A stretch of 52,644 nt of DNA from NCBI RefSeq assembly GCF_040546765.1, contig NZ_JBEPOK010000003.1, forward strand, positions 1-52,644, in the 5' to 3' direction. A model generated the notes under the pieces. That model searched no databases and was not told the origin of the DNA. It was given only the letters and a program-made list of their open reading frames with translations. The DNA is from Arthrobacter sp. OAP107. Lineage in GTDB: Bacteria; Actinomycetota; Actinomycetes; Actinomycetales; Micrococcaceae. The translations under genes and the position numbers were made by a program. Every line of letters starts with the position of its first letter. Position 1 is the first letter of the stretch. Below are positions 41,302 through 49,313 of the stretch, in pieces.

Positions 41302-43309
41302 GTGACGCAGGCAACCGACGAAGAACTGGCTGACGATACCGTAGAAGCGGAAGGAGGTCGCTTTACATCGGCTGGACGCCGCGCGGCCATCAACGCATCG
41401 TTGCCCTTGCTGGCCACATACTTCGCGGATGCCCCCACCTGGGAGTTGGAAGTCAGTCAGCAACTCGCCACCACGCCTGATGAAAAGGCTGTTGATGACT
41501 TGGCGATGGCCGTCAGACTGCGGGCCTCACTGGCAGCGGCGGAAAAGTTGCTCCGCATCCTCGGCGACGTAGCGGCTCGTCCCACCTTCCGCTATACCCA
41601 GGTGAGCGCCGAATCGGTTGGACAAATCCGTGGTCGATTGGATCTGTCTCGCTACAGCCGAGAGCACGGCAGGATCGCTGTTCCTAGACGTTATCCAATC
41701 CGTCTGGTGGAACGGGAAAATGCCACTCCCGAAAACGTTCTGGCGGCTTATGCAGCGCACTGGCTTAGGCGAGATCTGGCGACCATTCCCCGAGACCTTC
41801 TTCCCGCCAGATCGCCGGAATTTAGGGATCTCCAACGTCTCCAGGATGGACTGGGTCGTAGTCTCGGCCTGCCACTGCTTGGAGGAACCAGCGCACTCGC
41901 TTTAGATGTGTGGCGGCGCTCGGCACTTCCGGACCTAATCGAACGGGTCAATGCCCGGCTGGAGGCCGGGCATATCGCATCTCCGGAACCTTACAAGGAA
42001 CTGGCTGACTGGGTGGCGGCAACGCGAAACGGAACGGCAGTTGCTGATGTGGGAAACCGTGAATGGAGCTTCTATGACGCGCGCTTTGACACCAAATTGT
42101 TTGAGATCTGGTGCTTGCTGAAGTTAGCAGACGCCATCACCTCGCTCATTGGAGTTCCCGCGCTGGCTGCAGAGAGCCTCGCGCAGCGTCACCAAGGTCC
42201 CATGTATGCCTGGAACATCGGGGCCGGCAGTCTGCAACTGCACTTTCAAGCTTCGCTGGCAGCACTGACAGAAGGCGGCGTGGTGTGGTCTTTCGATCCA
42301 GGTCCGGCCAAATTGCAAGGCTTTCCCGACCTAGCAGTTACAGCCGACACGATCGCTGGGCGCGGACTAGCTATCTTCGACCCAAAGCTGCGACGGAGGC
42401 CGAACAAAGTACCTACTGAAGAGCTTTATAAACTGCTGGGCTACTTCGGAAACTTGGAGCACTCAAAGCCGCCCATTGGAGCAATTTTCTACTACAGCCC
42501 CCCAGGCAGCAACCGATTTCACGCTGGTCAGCGCTGGCGGGGGAGAGCTTCATGCACTCGGACTTGACCCCGAAGCTGCCGCCACGAACCCCTTTGAGAC
42601 AGCGGCACAGCTGGCGCTGAAAGCTGCCGGCCTAGGCGAACGCTCCTTGACCCTTCTGAAATCGCCGAAACCGGAGAGCGCCGGTGACTCCGGGGAACTA
42701 ACGGCCGCGATTCACCAGGAGGTCGCCGTTGACGCAATGCAACGAGAAGCCGACAGATTGCCTGCCAACACTCTTACACCCACCAGAAAAGCAATCGCCA
42801 CTTCGCTGCGCGCCGTATGGCCACAGCTGGATCAGCAGGCACAGACGATGATCGTCACGGCCGAATATTTCGGACTTAATGCTCCGGAAAACGCCGATCA
42901 CTCAGGACCATTGCTGGGGCTGGCGGCGGCGTTCGAAAGAGTCTTGAACGAACAGATTTTTCATCCCGCGGCAGCACAGCAGCGCGGCGTCATAAACCTC
43001 ACCCAGACGCTCGGTGGTCGTCTGCACACTCTCGATGCGGCCCTTCGCGGCCGTAACGAACCTGAAGCAAGAGCCATCGCCGCCTTCTTGGAGAGCCAGC
43101 CAACGATCGATACAGCAAACCTCCAGTCCATCCTTCGCGATGCGAAAAACATGAACAGGCTTTACCGCATTCCTGCTGCCCATTCAGACATCGTGACAGC
43201 CGGAACGTGGGCAGACGGCCGAGACATTATTCTGGATGCCCGCCGGGGGTTGCTCGTCAGGCTAATGAAGTCCTTTGCATGGGATGCCACAACAGAGACT
43301 GCCGACTGA
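41302..43309 (+). CDS. McrC-like nuclease subunit, apparent frameshift
   Basis: Starts at GTG 41302 (GTG 41251 also in frame, overlapping the ATPase). An N-terminal helical part and TPENVLAAYAAHWLRRDLA precede a PD-(D/E)XK core: KLQGFPDLAV and GLAIFDPKLRRR, then EELYKLLGYFGN. The frame breaks at a six-C run (42498-42503). Removing one C continues FYYSPQAATDFTLVSAGGG to a stop at 43309, adding about 265 residues of helical sequence. Span is 3n+1 bases. As given, the first frame ends at 42567 just after the nuclease core. Likely partner of the McrB-like ATPase. Confidence 0.7.
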
Positions 43310-43335
43310 ACACGCTGAAAATGGGGGACACCCGC

Positions 43336-43647
43336 TTAGAGCCTGTCTATCCACGTTTCTTCTTCCCGGTTGTCCCAGGCAGAACCTCCGACTATTTTCG
43401 GCTTGGCCTCTTTGCGCTGGCGGAGGAGATTCAGAAGCCGGTGAGCGTCAGTCGCATGGAGATCCCGCAGGGAGTCGACTTTGCGAACCACGTATGACTC
43501 TATGAGAGCCTTCCGCTCATACTGCTCATGGATGCCCGCGTCAGCAAAGGCAGCGCGTAGCTGGGCCACCTGTTCATCAGTGATAGGCAGGTGCTTTAGC
43601 GGGACCGTGCTCTGCGGTGCATCAATTTCAAACAGTGAATCAGCCAT
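43336..43647 (-). CDS. Hypothetical protein, 103 residues
   Basis: PLKHLPITDEQVAQLRAAFA, then ERKALIESYVVRKVDSL and HRLLNLLRQRKE: helical, soluble. Convergent with the McrC-like gene, 26 nt away. Ribosome site is weak. No family recognised; composition and codon use make it a believable gene. Confidence 0.5.
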   Translation of the reverse strand: MADSLFEIDAPQSTVPLKHLPITDEQVAQLRAAFADAGIHEQYERKALIESYVVRKVDSLRDLHATDAHRLLNLLRQRKEAKPKIVGGSAWDNREEETWIDRL

Positions 43648-43853
43648 CCGTTCAGCCTATCCCTCGAAGGACACGTCTATCCGTTCGTGCACCAGGCCGT
43701 CCGGCCCTGTGGGTGGGGAAGCTAAAACGCTCCTTGGGTGTGCGTCCATGTGGAGGCCCAGTTATGGGGCCGGGCTGTCCTTCGGACCTTCGGAGGTATC
43801 GTTCATGACGCTGTCGATCGTCGCTGCGATTGTCGCCGAGGGTTTGGCTGAGT

Positions 43854-43982
43854 TCACGCCATGCCGATTTCAGGTATGCCCGCTCTGTAGGCGACAGCGG
43901 GCTCAGTCTCCTCCGTGGCTGCTGGGCCAACCGAGGCTTCGGCTGGAGTGCTTCGCCCATTTAGCAGGTTCCAAAGTCCCAT
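43854..43982 (-). CDS. Possible small protein, 42 residues
   Basis: ATG 43982 preceded by GGAAGGG 7 nt upstream; product MGLWNLLNGRSTPAEASVG onward, stop at 43854. A second frame overlaps it and runs on to 43652, so the true coding arrangement is unclear. Rest of 43648-44077 shows only the hairpin at 44008. Low confidence. Confidence 0.25.
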   Translation of the reverse strand: MGLWNLLNGRSTPAEASVGPAATEETEPAVAYRAGIPEIGMA

Positions 43983-44007
43983 TGGTTTGCCCTTCCTCGG
44001 AAGATCA

Positions 44008-44042
44008 TCCCGCCAGGAACATGGGGGAAAGACCTGGCGGGA
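44008..44042 (-). terminator. Hairpin downstream of the 64-residue gene
   Basis: TCCCGCCAGG (44008-44017) and CCTGGCGGGA (44033-44042), ten perfect pairs with 15-nt loop, 36 nt beyond the minus-strand stop at 44078. No U-tract. Confidence 0.45.
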
Positions 44043-44077
44043 CGGTGCCACAGTATCAAGTTCAGGTCGGCGCCAAG

Positions 44078-44272
44078 CTAGTGCAGGCGGAACACGTCAC
44101 CGCGATGGACCGCCTCAGCCCAAGCCCGCACGGTCACATCCGGTACGACGAATCTGATTGCTTCCGCTTCGCGCCTGATGGCCGCCGTGATCTGAGGGAC
44201 TGGCCGCCCCTCAAGCACGGCGATCTTCGCGGTCATCCTGGACAGGTCCAGCAACGTGCTAGCTCGGTTCAC
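44078..44272 (-). CDS. Small helical protein, 64 residues
   Basis: GTG 44272 with GAAGGAG 6 nt upstream. LLDLSRMTAKIAVLEGRPVP and ITAAIRREAEAIRFV, then VRAWAEAVHRGDVF: two or three helices. Opposite in direction to the duplicated upstream region that follows. Function unknown. Confidence 0.5.
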   Translation of the reverse strand: MNRASTLLDLSRMTAKIAVLEGRPVPQITAAIRREAEAIRFVVPDVTVRAWAEAVHRGDVFRLH

Positions 44273-44369
44273 GGCAATCTCCTTCGGTTTGTTCTGACGC
44301 CAATGCGAACGTAAGTCCGGATTTCAAAGGAGTGGGGGACGGCGGTCGTGTCGCCGGATCAGGGGCAGG

Positions 44370-44781
44370 GTGCTCGCGGGCGAGCACTGATGGGCGTCCT
44401 CTCCGCTTCGCTCCGTGGCCGGCTGTTGGGTGCTGCCGGTCCGTCGCAGAGCTCCTGCCCGTCATCACCTGTTCCTTACAAGCATTTTTGTGGCTGTCCT
44501 GCGGATCATACGGTTCCGCTCCGGCTCTAGCTCCTGCCCCCTCCGCAAGCTCCGGGGCCCTGCGGCACTGGAATTCTTCGACGGCGCTCCTGCGTCGCTT
44601 ATTTCCTTTCGAAGATTTCCAGCACCTTGCCCTGGCGGGAGGAGTCGCCTCCGTCGGCTCCGTAGAGCACTACGTGCCAGCAACAAAAAAGCAACTGGGA
44701 GAGGGAAGCTGGCCGGTCACCTGAGCCGCCCGACCCGCCCACCATTTCGGCAAAGAATGGAGCACCACCACATGAACGCAG
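44370..44781 (+). repeat. 412-bp perfect repeat, copy 1 (shared upstream region)
   Basis: Identical to 45831-46242, as far as I can read base by base. Starts exactly at the palindrome GTGCTCGCGGGCGAGCAC (44370-44387) and ends just inside the next gene (ATGAACGCAG), so two different proteins share Met-Asn-Ala. No convincing gene lies within. It probably carries promoter, operator and leader; the sharp end in codon 4 suggests transfer of a whole regulatory cassette. Confidence 0.85.
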
Positions 44782-45203
44782 TCATCAAGATGACCGTTGC
44801 CACCGTCGACACGGAGGAAACCATTCACGACGTCCCGGTGCTCGTGGATTACCACATGAACGACGGGTACGACTGGATGGACGTGATCGGCGAACACGGC
44901 TGGGTTGTGATCCCCAGCTGGGGCTGTGACGGCTGGGACCTGGGCCAGTGGCCCTATGTCATGGTCGCTGGGATCCGCACGGCAGACGATATCGGGAACC
45001 TGTTCGGAATGGCCACCTACTGCGAGGGCGACGTGAGGACCACGTTTTACCGGACCAAAGCCGCTTTCTGGACCGCGATAAGTGAGCAGGCGTTCTTCCA
45101 CTGGAAGAGCGGTCAGGCCCAAGGCCCGGACGACCTGCCCGAGGCGGCCGCTGAAATGCCCAGCCGGTACCGGATTCCCTGCACCGTGCCGGACGCTGCT
45201 TAG
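44772..45203 (+). CDS. Hypothetical protein, 143 residues
   Basis: ATG 44772, at the end of the duplicated region. VTAVD-type N-terminus, then DYHMNDGYDWMDVIGEHGWV, IPSWGCDGWDLGQWPYVMVA and FYRTKAAFWTAISEQAFFHW. Trp-rich, soluble, no known family. A terminator-like hairpin follows 8 nt after its stop. Plasmid-specific accessory protein by context. Confidence 0.6.
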   Translation: MNAVIKMTVATVDTEETIHDVPVLVDYHMNDGYDWMDVIGEHGWVVIPSWGCDGWDLGQWPYVMVAGIRTADDIGNLFGMATYCEGDVRTTFYRTKAAFWTAISEQAFFHWKSGQAQGPDDLPEAAAEMPSRYRIPCTVPDAA

Positions 45204-45211
45204 CCGTTAGA

Positions 45212-45241
45212 AGCGGTGCCCCGCCCGGACGGGGCACCGCT
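45212..45241 (+). terminator. Hairpin after the 143-residue gene
   Basis: AGCGGTGCCCCG (45212-45223), six-nt loop, CGGGGCACCGCT (45230-45241): twelve perfect pairs. Poor U-tract. A further small inverted repeat ACTCAA/TTGAGT lies at 45244-45262. Confidence 0.65.
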
Positions 45242-45300
45242 CCACTCAATGAGTATTTGAGTAAAAACTCATCCACTTGCCATTGTTGAAGGACAAGCCC

Positions 45301-45652
45301 GTGAACACCTGCACCGCCCTGATCATCCCCGCCAACCTGGCCGAACCGGCCCGCGTCGAAACCATCGACACCGCTTTAGACAACCTGCAGACCCTCGTGG
45401 CCGGAAACATCGAAGCTCTCACCATTGATGACTGGCACTTCTACCTGAATGAAGAAGGCAAGATCATGCAGCTTGCACCAAACCGCCGCGCCGCCCAGCT
45501 GGGTGCTGGAAGAAACCGGCGTTCTGACAGATGTGTACTGCGGCGACGTCGTTGTATTGGGCGAAACCGCTGACGGCGACGAAGCAGACGTACCCGAACA
45601 TCTGATTGACAGCGCGCAACAGCTTTTCGGACTCCACCAAACCACCGCCTAG
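45301..45652 (+). CDS. DUF3846-family protein, apparent frameshift
   Basis: GTG 45301 with GAAGGA 7 nt upstream. IEALTIDDWHFYLNEEGKIM and QLAPNRRAAQL are typical DUF3846. The frame then slips at GGG (45501-45503): dropping one G gives QLVLEETGVLTDVYCGD, VVVLGETADGDE and an ending at 45652, the expected C-terminus. As written the first frame ends at 45573 with unlike residues. Span 352 = 3n+1. Confidence 0.7.
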
Positions 45653-45830
45653 ACACGCTGCGGGCCGTTCGCCTTTGTGGGCGGGCGGTCCGCCGCAAGT
45701 GGCCGCCTGGGTGGGTGGTTACCGGCGCCGGACCGCCGTTCCCGCGTCAGGGCCGACGCTGGTCACCTGGTGCGTGCGACAAGCCCACGCTTGCGGTGAC
45801 CTGGGGCGCAGGGGAGGGGGCAGAGAAAGC
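45653..45830. other. Intergenic region ahead of repeat copy 2
   Basis: No gene. GGGCCGTTCGCC...GGGCGGTCCGCC words near 45661-45690 resemble those after the ParB-like gene (near 47669), GGGCGGTCCGCCGC, and could be a recurrent element or attenuator. Confidence 0.35.
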
Positions 45831-46242
45831 GTGCTCGCGGGCGAGCACTGATGGGCGTCCTCTCCGCTTCGCTCCGTGGCCGGCTGTTGGGTGCTGCCGG
45901 TCCGTCGCAGAGCTCCTGCCCGTCATCACCTGTTCCTTACAAGCATTTTTGTGGCTGTCCTGCGGATCATACGGTTCCGCTCCGGCTCTAGCTCCTGCCC
46001 CCTCCGCAAGCTCCGGGGCCCTGCGGCACTGGAATTCTTCGACGGCGCTCCTGCGTCGCTTATTTCCTTTCGAAGATTTCCAGCACCTTGCCCTGGCGGG
46101 AGGAGTCGCCTCCGTCGGCTCCGTAGAGCACTACGTGCCAGCAACAAAAAAGCAACTGGGAGAGGGAAGCTGGCCGGTCACCTGAGCCGCCCGACCCGCC
46201 CACCATTTCGGCAAAGAATGGAGCACCACCACATGAACGCAG
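45831..46242 (+). repeat. 412-bp perfect repeat, copy 2 (upstream of the ParB-like gene)
   Basis: Identical to 44370-44781, offset 1461 bp. Starts at the same palindrome (45831-45848) and ends inside the first codons of the ParB-like gene. Since the encoded protein is a DNA binder, the palindrome could be its operator, which would place both genes in one regulon. Inference. Confidence 0.85.
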
Positions 46243-47585
46243 CACCCACACTGGAAATGCTCGATCCCAGTACCTTGAGCGTGGATATCAACGTCCGCAA
46301 AGACGCCGCCCTTACCGCTGACTTCGTTGCCAGCATCAAGGAACACGGCGTTATGGAACCTGTGATCGCCCATCGCAAGGACGACGGTGCAGTGCACGTG
46401 CTGATGGGACAGCGCCGCACCCGCGCCGCCGTTGAAGCCCAGCGTACGGAAATCCCGGTGATGATCATCGAGTCCCCGGAAGAGGCCGAACGGATCGTGA
46501 GGCAGGTCGTGGAGAACATCCAGCGCGCGGAACTGACTCAAGCGGACGAGGCAGATGCCTACCACCAGCTGTCTCTGATTGGTGTTTCAGCGGCGTCGAT
46601 CGCCAAGAGGACGGGACGGAAGAAAGCCGCCGTCGAGGGTGCGTTGAAGGCCAAGGCATCCGCTGCCGGGACCGCCGCCCTGGACAGGGGATGGAGCATC
46701 GAAACTGCCCTCATTATGGCCGAATTTGAGCAGGACGAGGCCGCGACGGCCGAGCTTGAATCAGTCCTCATGGACGACCCCGACCAGATCCTGCACGTCG
46801 CCCAGCGGTTGCGGGATCAGCGCGAGAGCGCCGCAGCCCTCGCCGCTCTGATCACCGAAGTCGAAGCCCAGGGTAAGACGATCGTGGAGGACGCCGGACA
46901 CTACGCCGACGACGACAATCTCTACGTCACCGCAGCCAAAAGGGACAACGGGGAACCGGCCAGCGAGGAGGACGCCAACGCCGTCCTGATCACCACGGAC
47001 TACCGTGGCCAGCACCGGACCCACTCAGTTATCGCAGGGTGGAAGGAGACGGGCTTCGCGCCGAAGTACGACCGCTACGACGGCGGCAGCAACGTCCAGA
47101 AAGGCCCGATGACCGAGGAACAGAAGGCCGAACGGAAAACCCTGATCGCCAATAACAAAGCGGCCGAGTCGGCCACCATCGTAAGGCGTGAGTTTGTCCG
47201 CACCCTGTTGGCGAAGAAGCAGGCGCCGAAGGGCTGGCAGCACTTCACCGCGTACGCGCTCACCCACCACCCTGAAACGGCCAGCGGCTACGACGGAAAG
47301 GTGGCCGCTGAGATGGTTGGAGCGAAGTCCGACGAGTCCGACCGGTGGGGATGGAACCCACTGCGGGATCATGTAGCCGCGTCCACGGCACGGCCTGAGT
47401 TCTCTTTGATCGCACTGGTGTGCGCCGGGTATGAGAAGACGATTGCCAAGGACTCATGGCGGTCCCCGTCGCAGACACACCGGGATTACCTGAACCAGTT
47501 GGTCGTGTGGGGATACACCGCAAGTGAGACCGAACAAATGATCATCGACAGCGGCAAGCCAGCCGAAGAAAACGAAGCGGCATAA
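46233..47585 (+). CDS. ParB/Spo0J-domain protein (lone, not paired with ParA)
   Basis: 450 residues from ATG 46233. N-terminal ParB nuclease-like fold: LDPSTLSVDINVRKDAALT, SIKEHGVMEPVIAHRKDDG, VLMGQRRTRAAVEA (GxRR). ENIQRAELTQADEADAYHQ, then SAASIAKRTGRKKAAVEGAL as HTH. The long C-terminal half (to residue 450) is unlike chromosomal ParB. Such plasmid ParB-like proteins may regulate or protect DNA rather than partition it, as parAB are elsewhere. Terminator-like hairpin follows. Confidence 0.8.
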   Translation: MNAAPTLEMLDPSTLSVDINVRKDAALTADFVASIKEHGVMEPVIAHRKDDGAVHVLMGQRRTRAAVEAQRTEIPVMIIESPEEAERIVRQVVENIQRAELTQADEADAYHQLSLIGVSAASIAKRTGRKKAAVEGALKAKASAAGTAALDRGWSIETALIMAEFEQDEAATAELESVLMDDPDQILHVAQRLRDQRESAAALAALITEVEAQGKTIVEDAGHYADDDNLYVTAAKRDNGEPASEEDANAVLITTDYRGQHRTHSVIAGWKETGFAPKYDRYDGGSNVQKGPMTEEQKAERKTLIANNKAAESATIVRREFVRTLLAKKQAPKGWQHFTAYALTHHPETASGYDGKVAAEMVGAKSDESDRWGWNPLRDHVAASTARPEFSLIALVCAGYEKTIAKDSWRSPSQTHRDYLNQLVVWGYTASETEQMIIDSGKPAEENEAA

Positions 47586-47590
47586 GACCC

Positions 47591-47622
47591 CTTGCCGGGC
47601 GGCACCCCCACCGCTCGGCAAG
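47591..47622 (+). terminator. Hairpin after the ParB-like gene
   Basis: CTTGCCGGGCGG and CCGCTCGGCAAG arms (eleven pairs with one mismatch), six nt beyond the stop. No U-tract. Confidence 0.55.
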
Positions 47623-48238
47623 GCCCCACACTACCCACCACGGGCAGAACCAGGAACCTCCCGCAGGGCGGGCGGTCCGCCGCCCAGGGCGAACCAAGTT
47701 GCCACTTACCAGCGGCGGACCGCCATAAACGCACCCACCAATCCTGAAAGTAAGTGCCGCGACTTCACGACAGTCCAACACCTGTTCAGTTGTAATCATG
47801 TGTACAGCTTCAGCTAAGCTGAAGCCATAGATTTCCTTTTTTGCCGAAGGACACGAAGGGCCGGCTAACAAGCCGGCCCTTCGTGTTTAAGTCTGTCTTT
47901 CAAGAAAGTGGACCCTGCGCCGTTCCTGGTTGTGGTGATTCCCGCCAGTAGCTCGCTGGGAGCCCCCATGTGCCTTAGAACCTGGCCACGCTGCCCCGGT
48001 TCCTGTGCCCGCCCCATGCCGGCCCCGCACGTTGGATAGGTGTCGTCCCGGCTGAAAAGAAGCCAACCGAGACGGTAGGGGAGACGGCAACGCTCAGGCC
48101 TGGACCATGGGCAACTGTTCCGGTTTTCCCCGCCCGCAATGGACAGAGGCTGTGCACGGCCACCGCTCGCCCAAGGCAAGGTGTGGGCGGTTGGTGACGT
48201 GGTGGTTGGGTGCAGCCGGTTCCGGTGGGTCCTGTCGT
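47623..48238. other. Gene-free region between the ParB-like gene and a small minus-strand gene
   Basis: More than 600 bases without a gene I can support; frames here have no ribosome site. Holds the strong terminator at 47851-47888 and GGGCGGTCCGCCGCC words (47669 and reversed near 47713) that also occur near 45684. Possibly leader or untranscribed spacer before the mobilisation block. Confidence 0.5.
47851..47888. terminator. Strong hairpin terminator
   Basis: ACACGAAGGGCCGGCT (47851-47866), loop AACA, AGCCGGCCCTTCGTGT (47871-47886), sixteen perfect pairs followed by TT. Separates the ParB-like transcription unit from the mobilisation region; long symmetry allows use in both directions. Confidence 0.8.
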
Positions 48239-48292
48239 CCACATGTGTGCGGGGCAAGCCCGGAGGAAATAGCTTGCGCCGTGCACATGTGG
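48239..48292. repeat. Long imperfect cruciform
   Basis: Outer arms CCACATGTGTGCGG (48239-48252) and CCGTGCACATGTGG (48279-48292), twelve of fourteen pairs, and inner GCAAGC/GCTTGC. Lies 13 bp beyond the minus-strand stop at 48306. Could terminate that gene or be a replication/transfer recognition structure. Confidence 0.5.
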
Positions 48293-48305
48293 GCGAGGGG
48301 TGACG

Positions 48306-48641
48306 CTACCAGTTTTCGCTAGTTGTCCCGATCAGTTCCTTCTCACGTGCGGCATCATTAGCTGGCCTTGACGGGCGCGTCGTCCTAGCGCCTTTGGGGC
48401 GCCCGCCGGCCTTCTTGGCTGGTGCGTCCAACCCGAAGCCCCGCAGGTCAGATTCAGTCCAATCGGCCCTGAGGGCTGCCTGGTAGTCCTTCGCATACTT
48501 TTGCTCTGCAGCTGCGAGCAATTGCACGGCTTCTTGCAGTTCGACGCTGCTGGCAGCAGCGTTCTTCACTGCGTTGACTCTTGCGTCCCTGACGGCGTCA
48601 ATTTTCGCGGCCGCCTTAGCGGCAATGTTGTCGATATCCAT
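48306..48641 (-). CDS. Hypothetical helical protein, 111 residues
   Basis: AKAAAKIDAVRDARVNAVKN and QLLAAAEQKYAKDYQAALRA form long helices; the C-terminus is basic and disordered (KKAGGRPKGARTTRPSRP). Divergent from mobC across the oriT-like repeats, a usual place for a transfer accessory or nickase-helper gene. Family not named. Confidence 0.6.
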   Translation of the reverse strand: MDIDNIAAKAAAKIDAVRDARVNAVKNAAASSVELQEAVQLLAAAEQKYAKDYQAALRADWTESDLRGFGLDAPAKKAGGRPKGARTTRPSRPANDAAREKELIGTTSENW

Positions 48642-48674
48642 GCCGTCAGCCTATTGGCTGAACGTGGCACCAGA

Positions 48675-48823
48675 AGCAAGGTTTTCCGGCGAGTTTCACG
48701 ATTGGTGCCGAAACCTCCCGACGAAACCATGCGGAGCAAGGTTTTCCGGCGAGTTTCACGATTGGTGCCGAAACCTCCCGACGAAACCATGCGGAGCAAG
48801 CTATACATTTACACGGGTGTAAA
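48675..48823. other. Candidate origin of transfer (oriT)
   Basis: A 60-bp unit (AGCAAGGTTTTCCGGCGAGT onward) occurs twice in tandem (48675-48734, 48735-48794), and each contains imperfect inverted arms (GGTTTTC... and ...GAAACC). It is followed by a perfect inverted repeat TTTACAC-GG-GTGTAAA (48808-48823). All lie about 100-250 bp upstream of mobC and the relaxase gene, where oriT is expected. The nick site cannot be placed. Confidence 0.6.
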
Positions 48824-48920
48824 TGGGCGTGTCCTGCACGGCTCCTGCGTCGCGGTTTGGCACACTGGCTTGTGGGTCCCTTTGGGGTCGCTGCGCTGGG
48901 CCTTTTGGAGGGGGAGTGGA

Positions 48921-49313
48921 ATGCCGGACGAGGAGAGCTCACGCCGTCCCAACCTGTCCCGCCGCCGTCGCGAGAACACTCCCGCGGGGAGCAAGAAGCG
49001 CCGTGACGTGTGGGTCACGGTGGAAGAGGAAGCTGCCCTCGTTGCCCGGGCGGAGCGGGAGAAGGTCACGGTGCCGAACCTGCTGGTCTCGGCCGCGCTC
49101 TCAGAACAGACTGATTCGCCGACGGAGCGGCGTGCTATCGCGGCGGAGCTGATGGGTCTGCACAACCTGTTGGCGCGCTCGTCGAACAACATCAACCAGC
49201 TCGCGCGGCAGGCGAACGCCACGGGCGAGTTCCCGGCCGAGGCACGGGAGGCGTTGAAGTTCATCCGCTCCGTGGCGATGCGGATCGACGATGCGATCGA
49301 TGGGTTGATGTAG
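48921..49313 (+). CDS. mobC: MobC-like mobilisation accessory protein
   Basis: 130 residues from ATG 48921 (GGAGGGGGAG upstream). A basic N-terminus, then RRDVWVTVEEEAALVARAER (RHH-like), LNNLLARSSNNINQLARQAN-like helix (LHNLLARSSNNINQLARQ) and a helical tail match MobC proteins that open oriT and recruit the relaxase. Ends immediately before the relaxase ATG. Confidence 0.8.
   Translation: MPDEESSRRPNLSRRRRENTPAGSKKRRDVWVTVEEEAALVARAEREKVTVPNLLVSAALSEQTDSPTERRAIAAELMGLHNLLARSSNNINQLARQANATGEFPAEAREALKFIRSVAMRIDDAIDGLM

Noticed and set aside
44332..44724. Plus-strand frame inside the 412-bp repeat
   Set aside because: Repeated in copy 2 only because the DNA is duplicated; no ribosome site and low-complexity composition.
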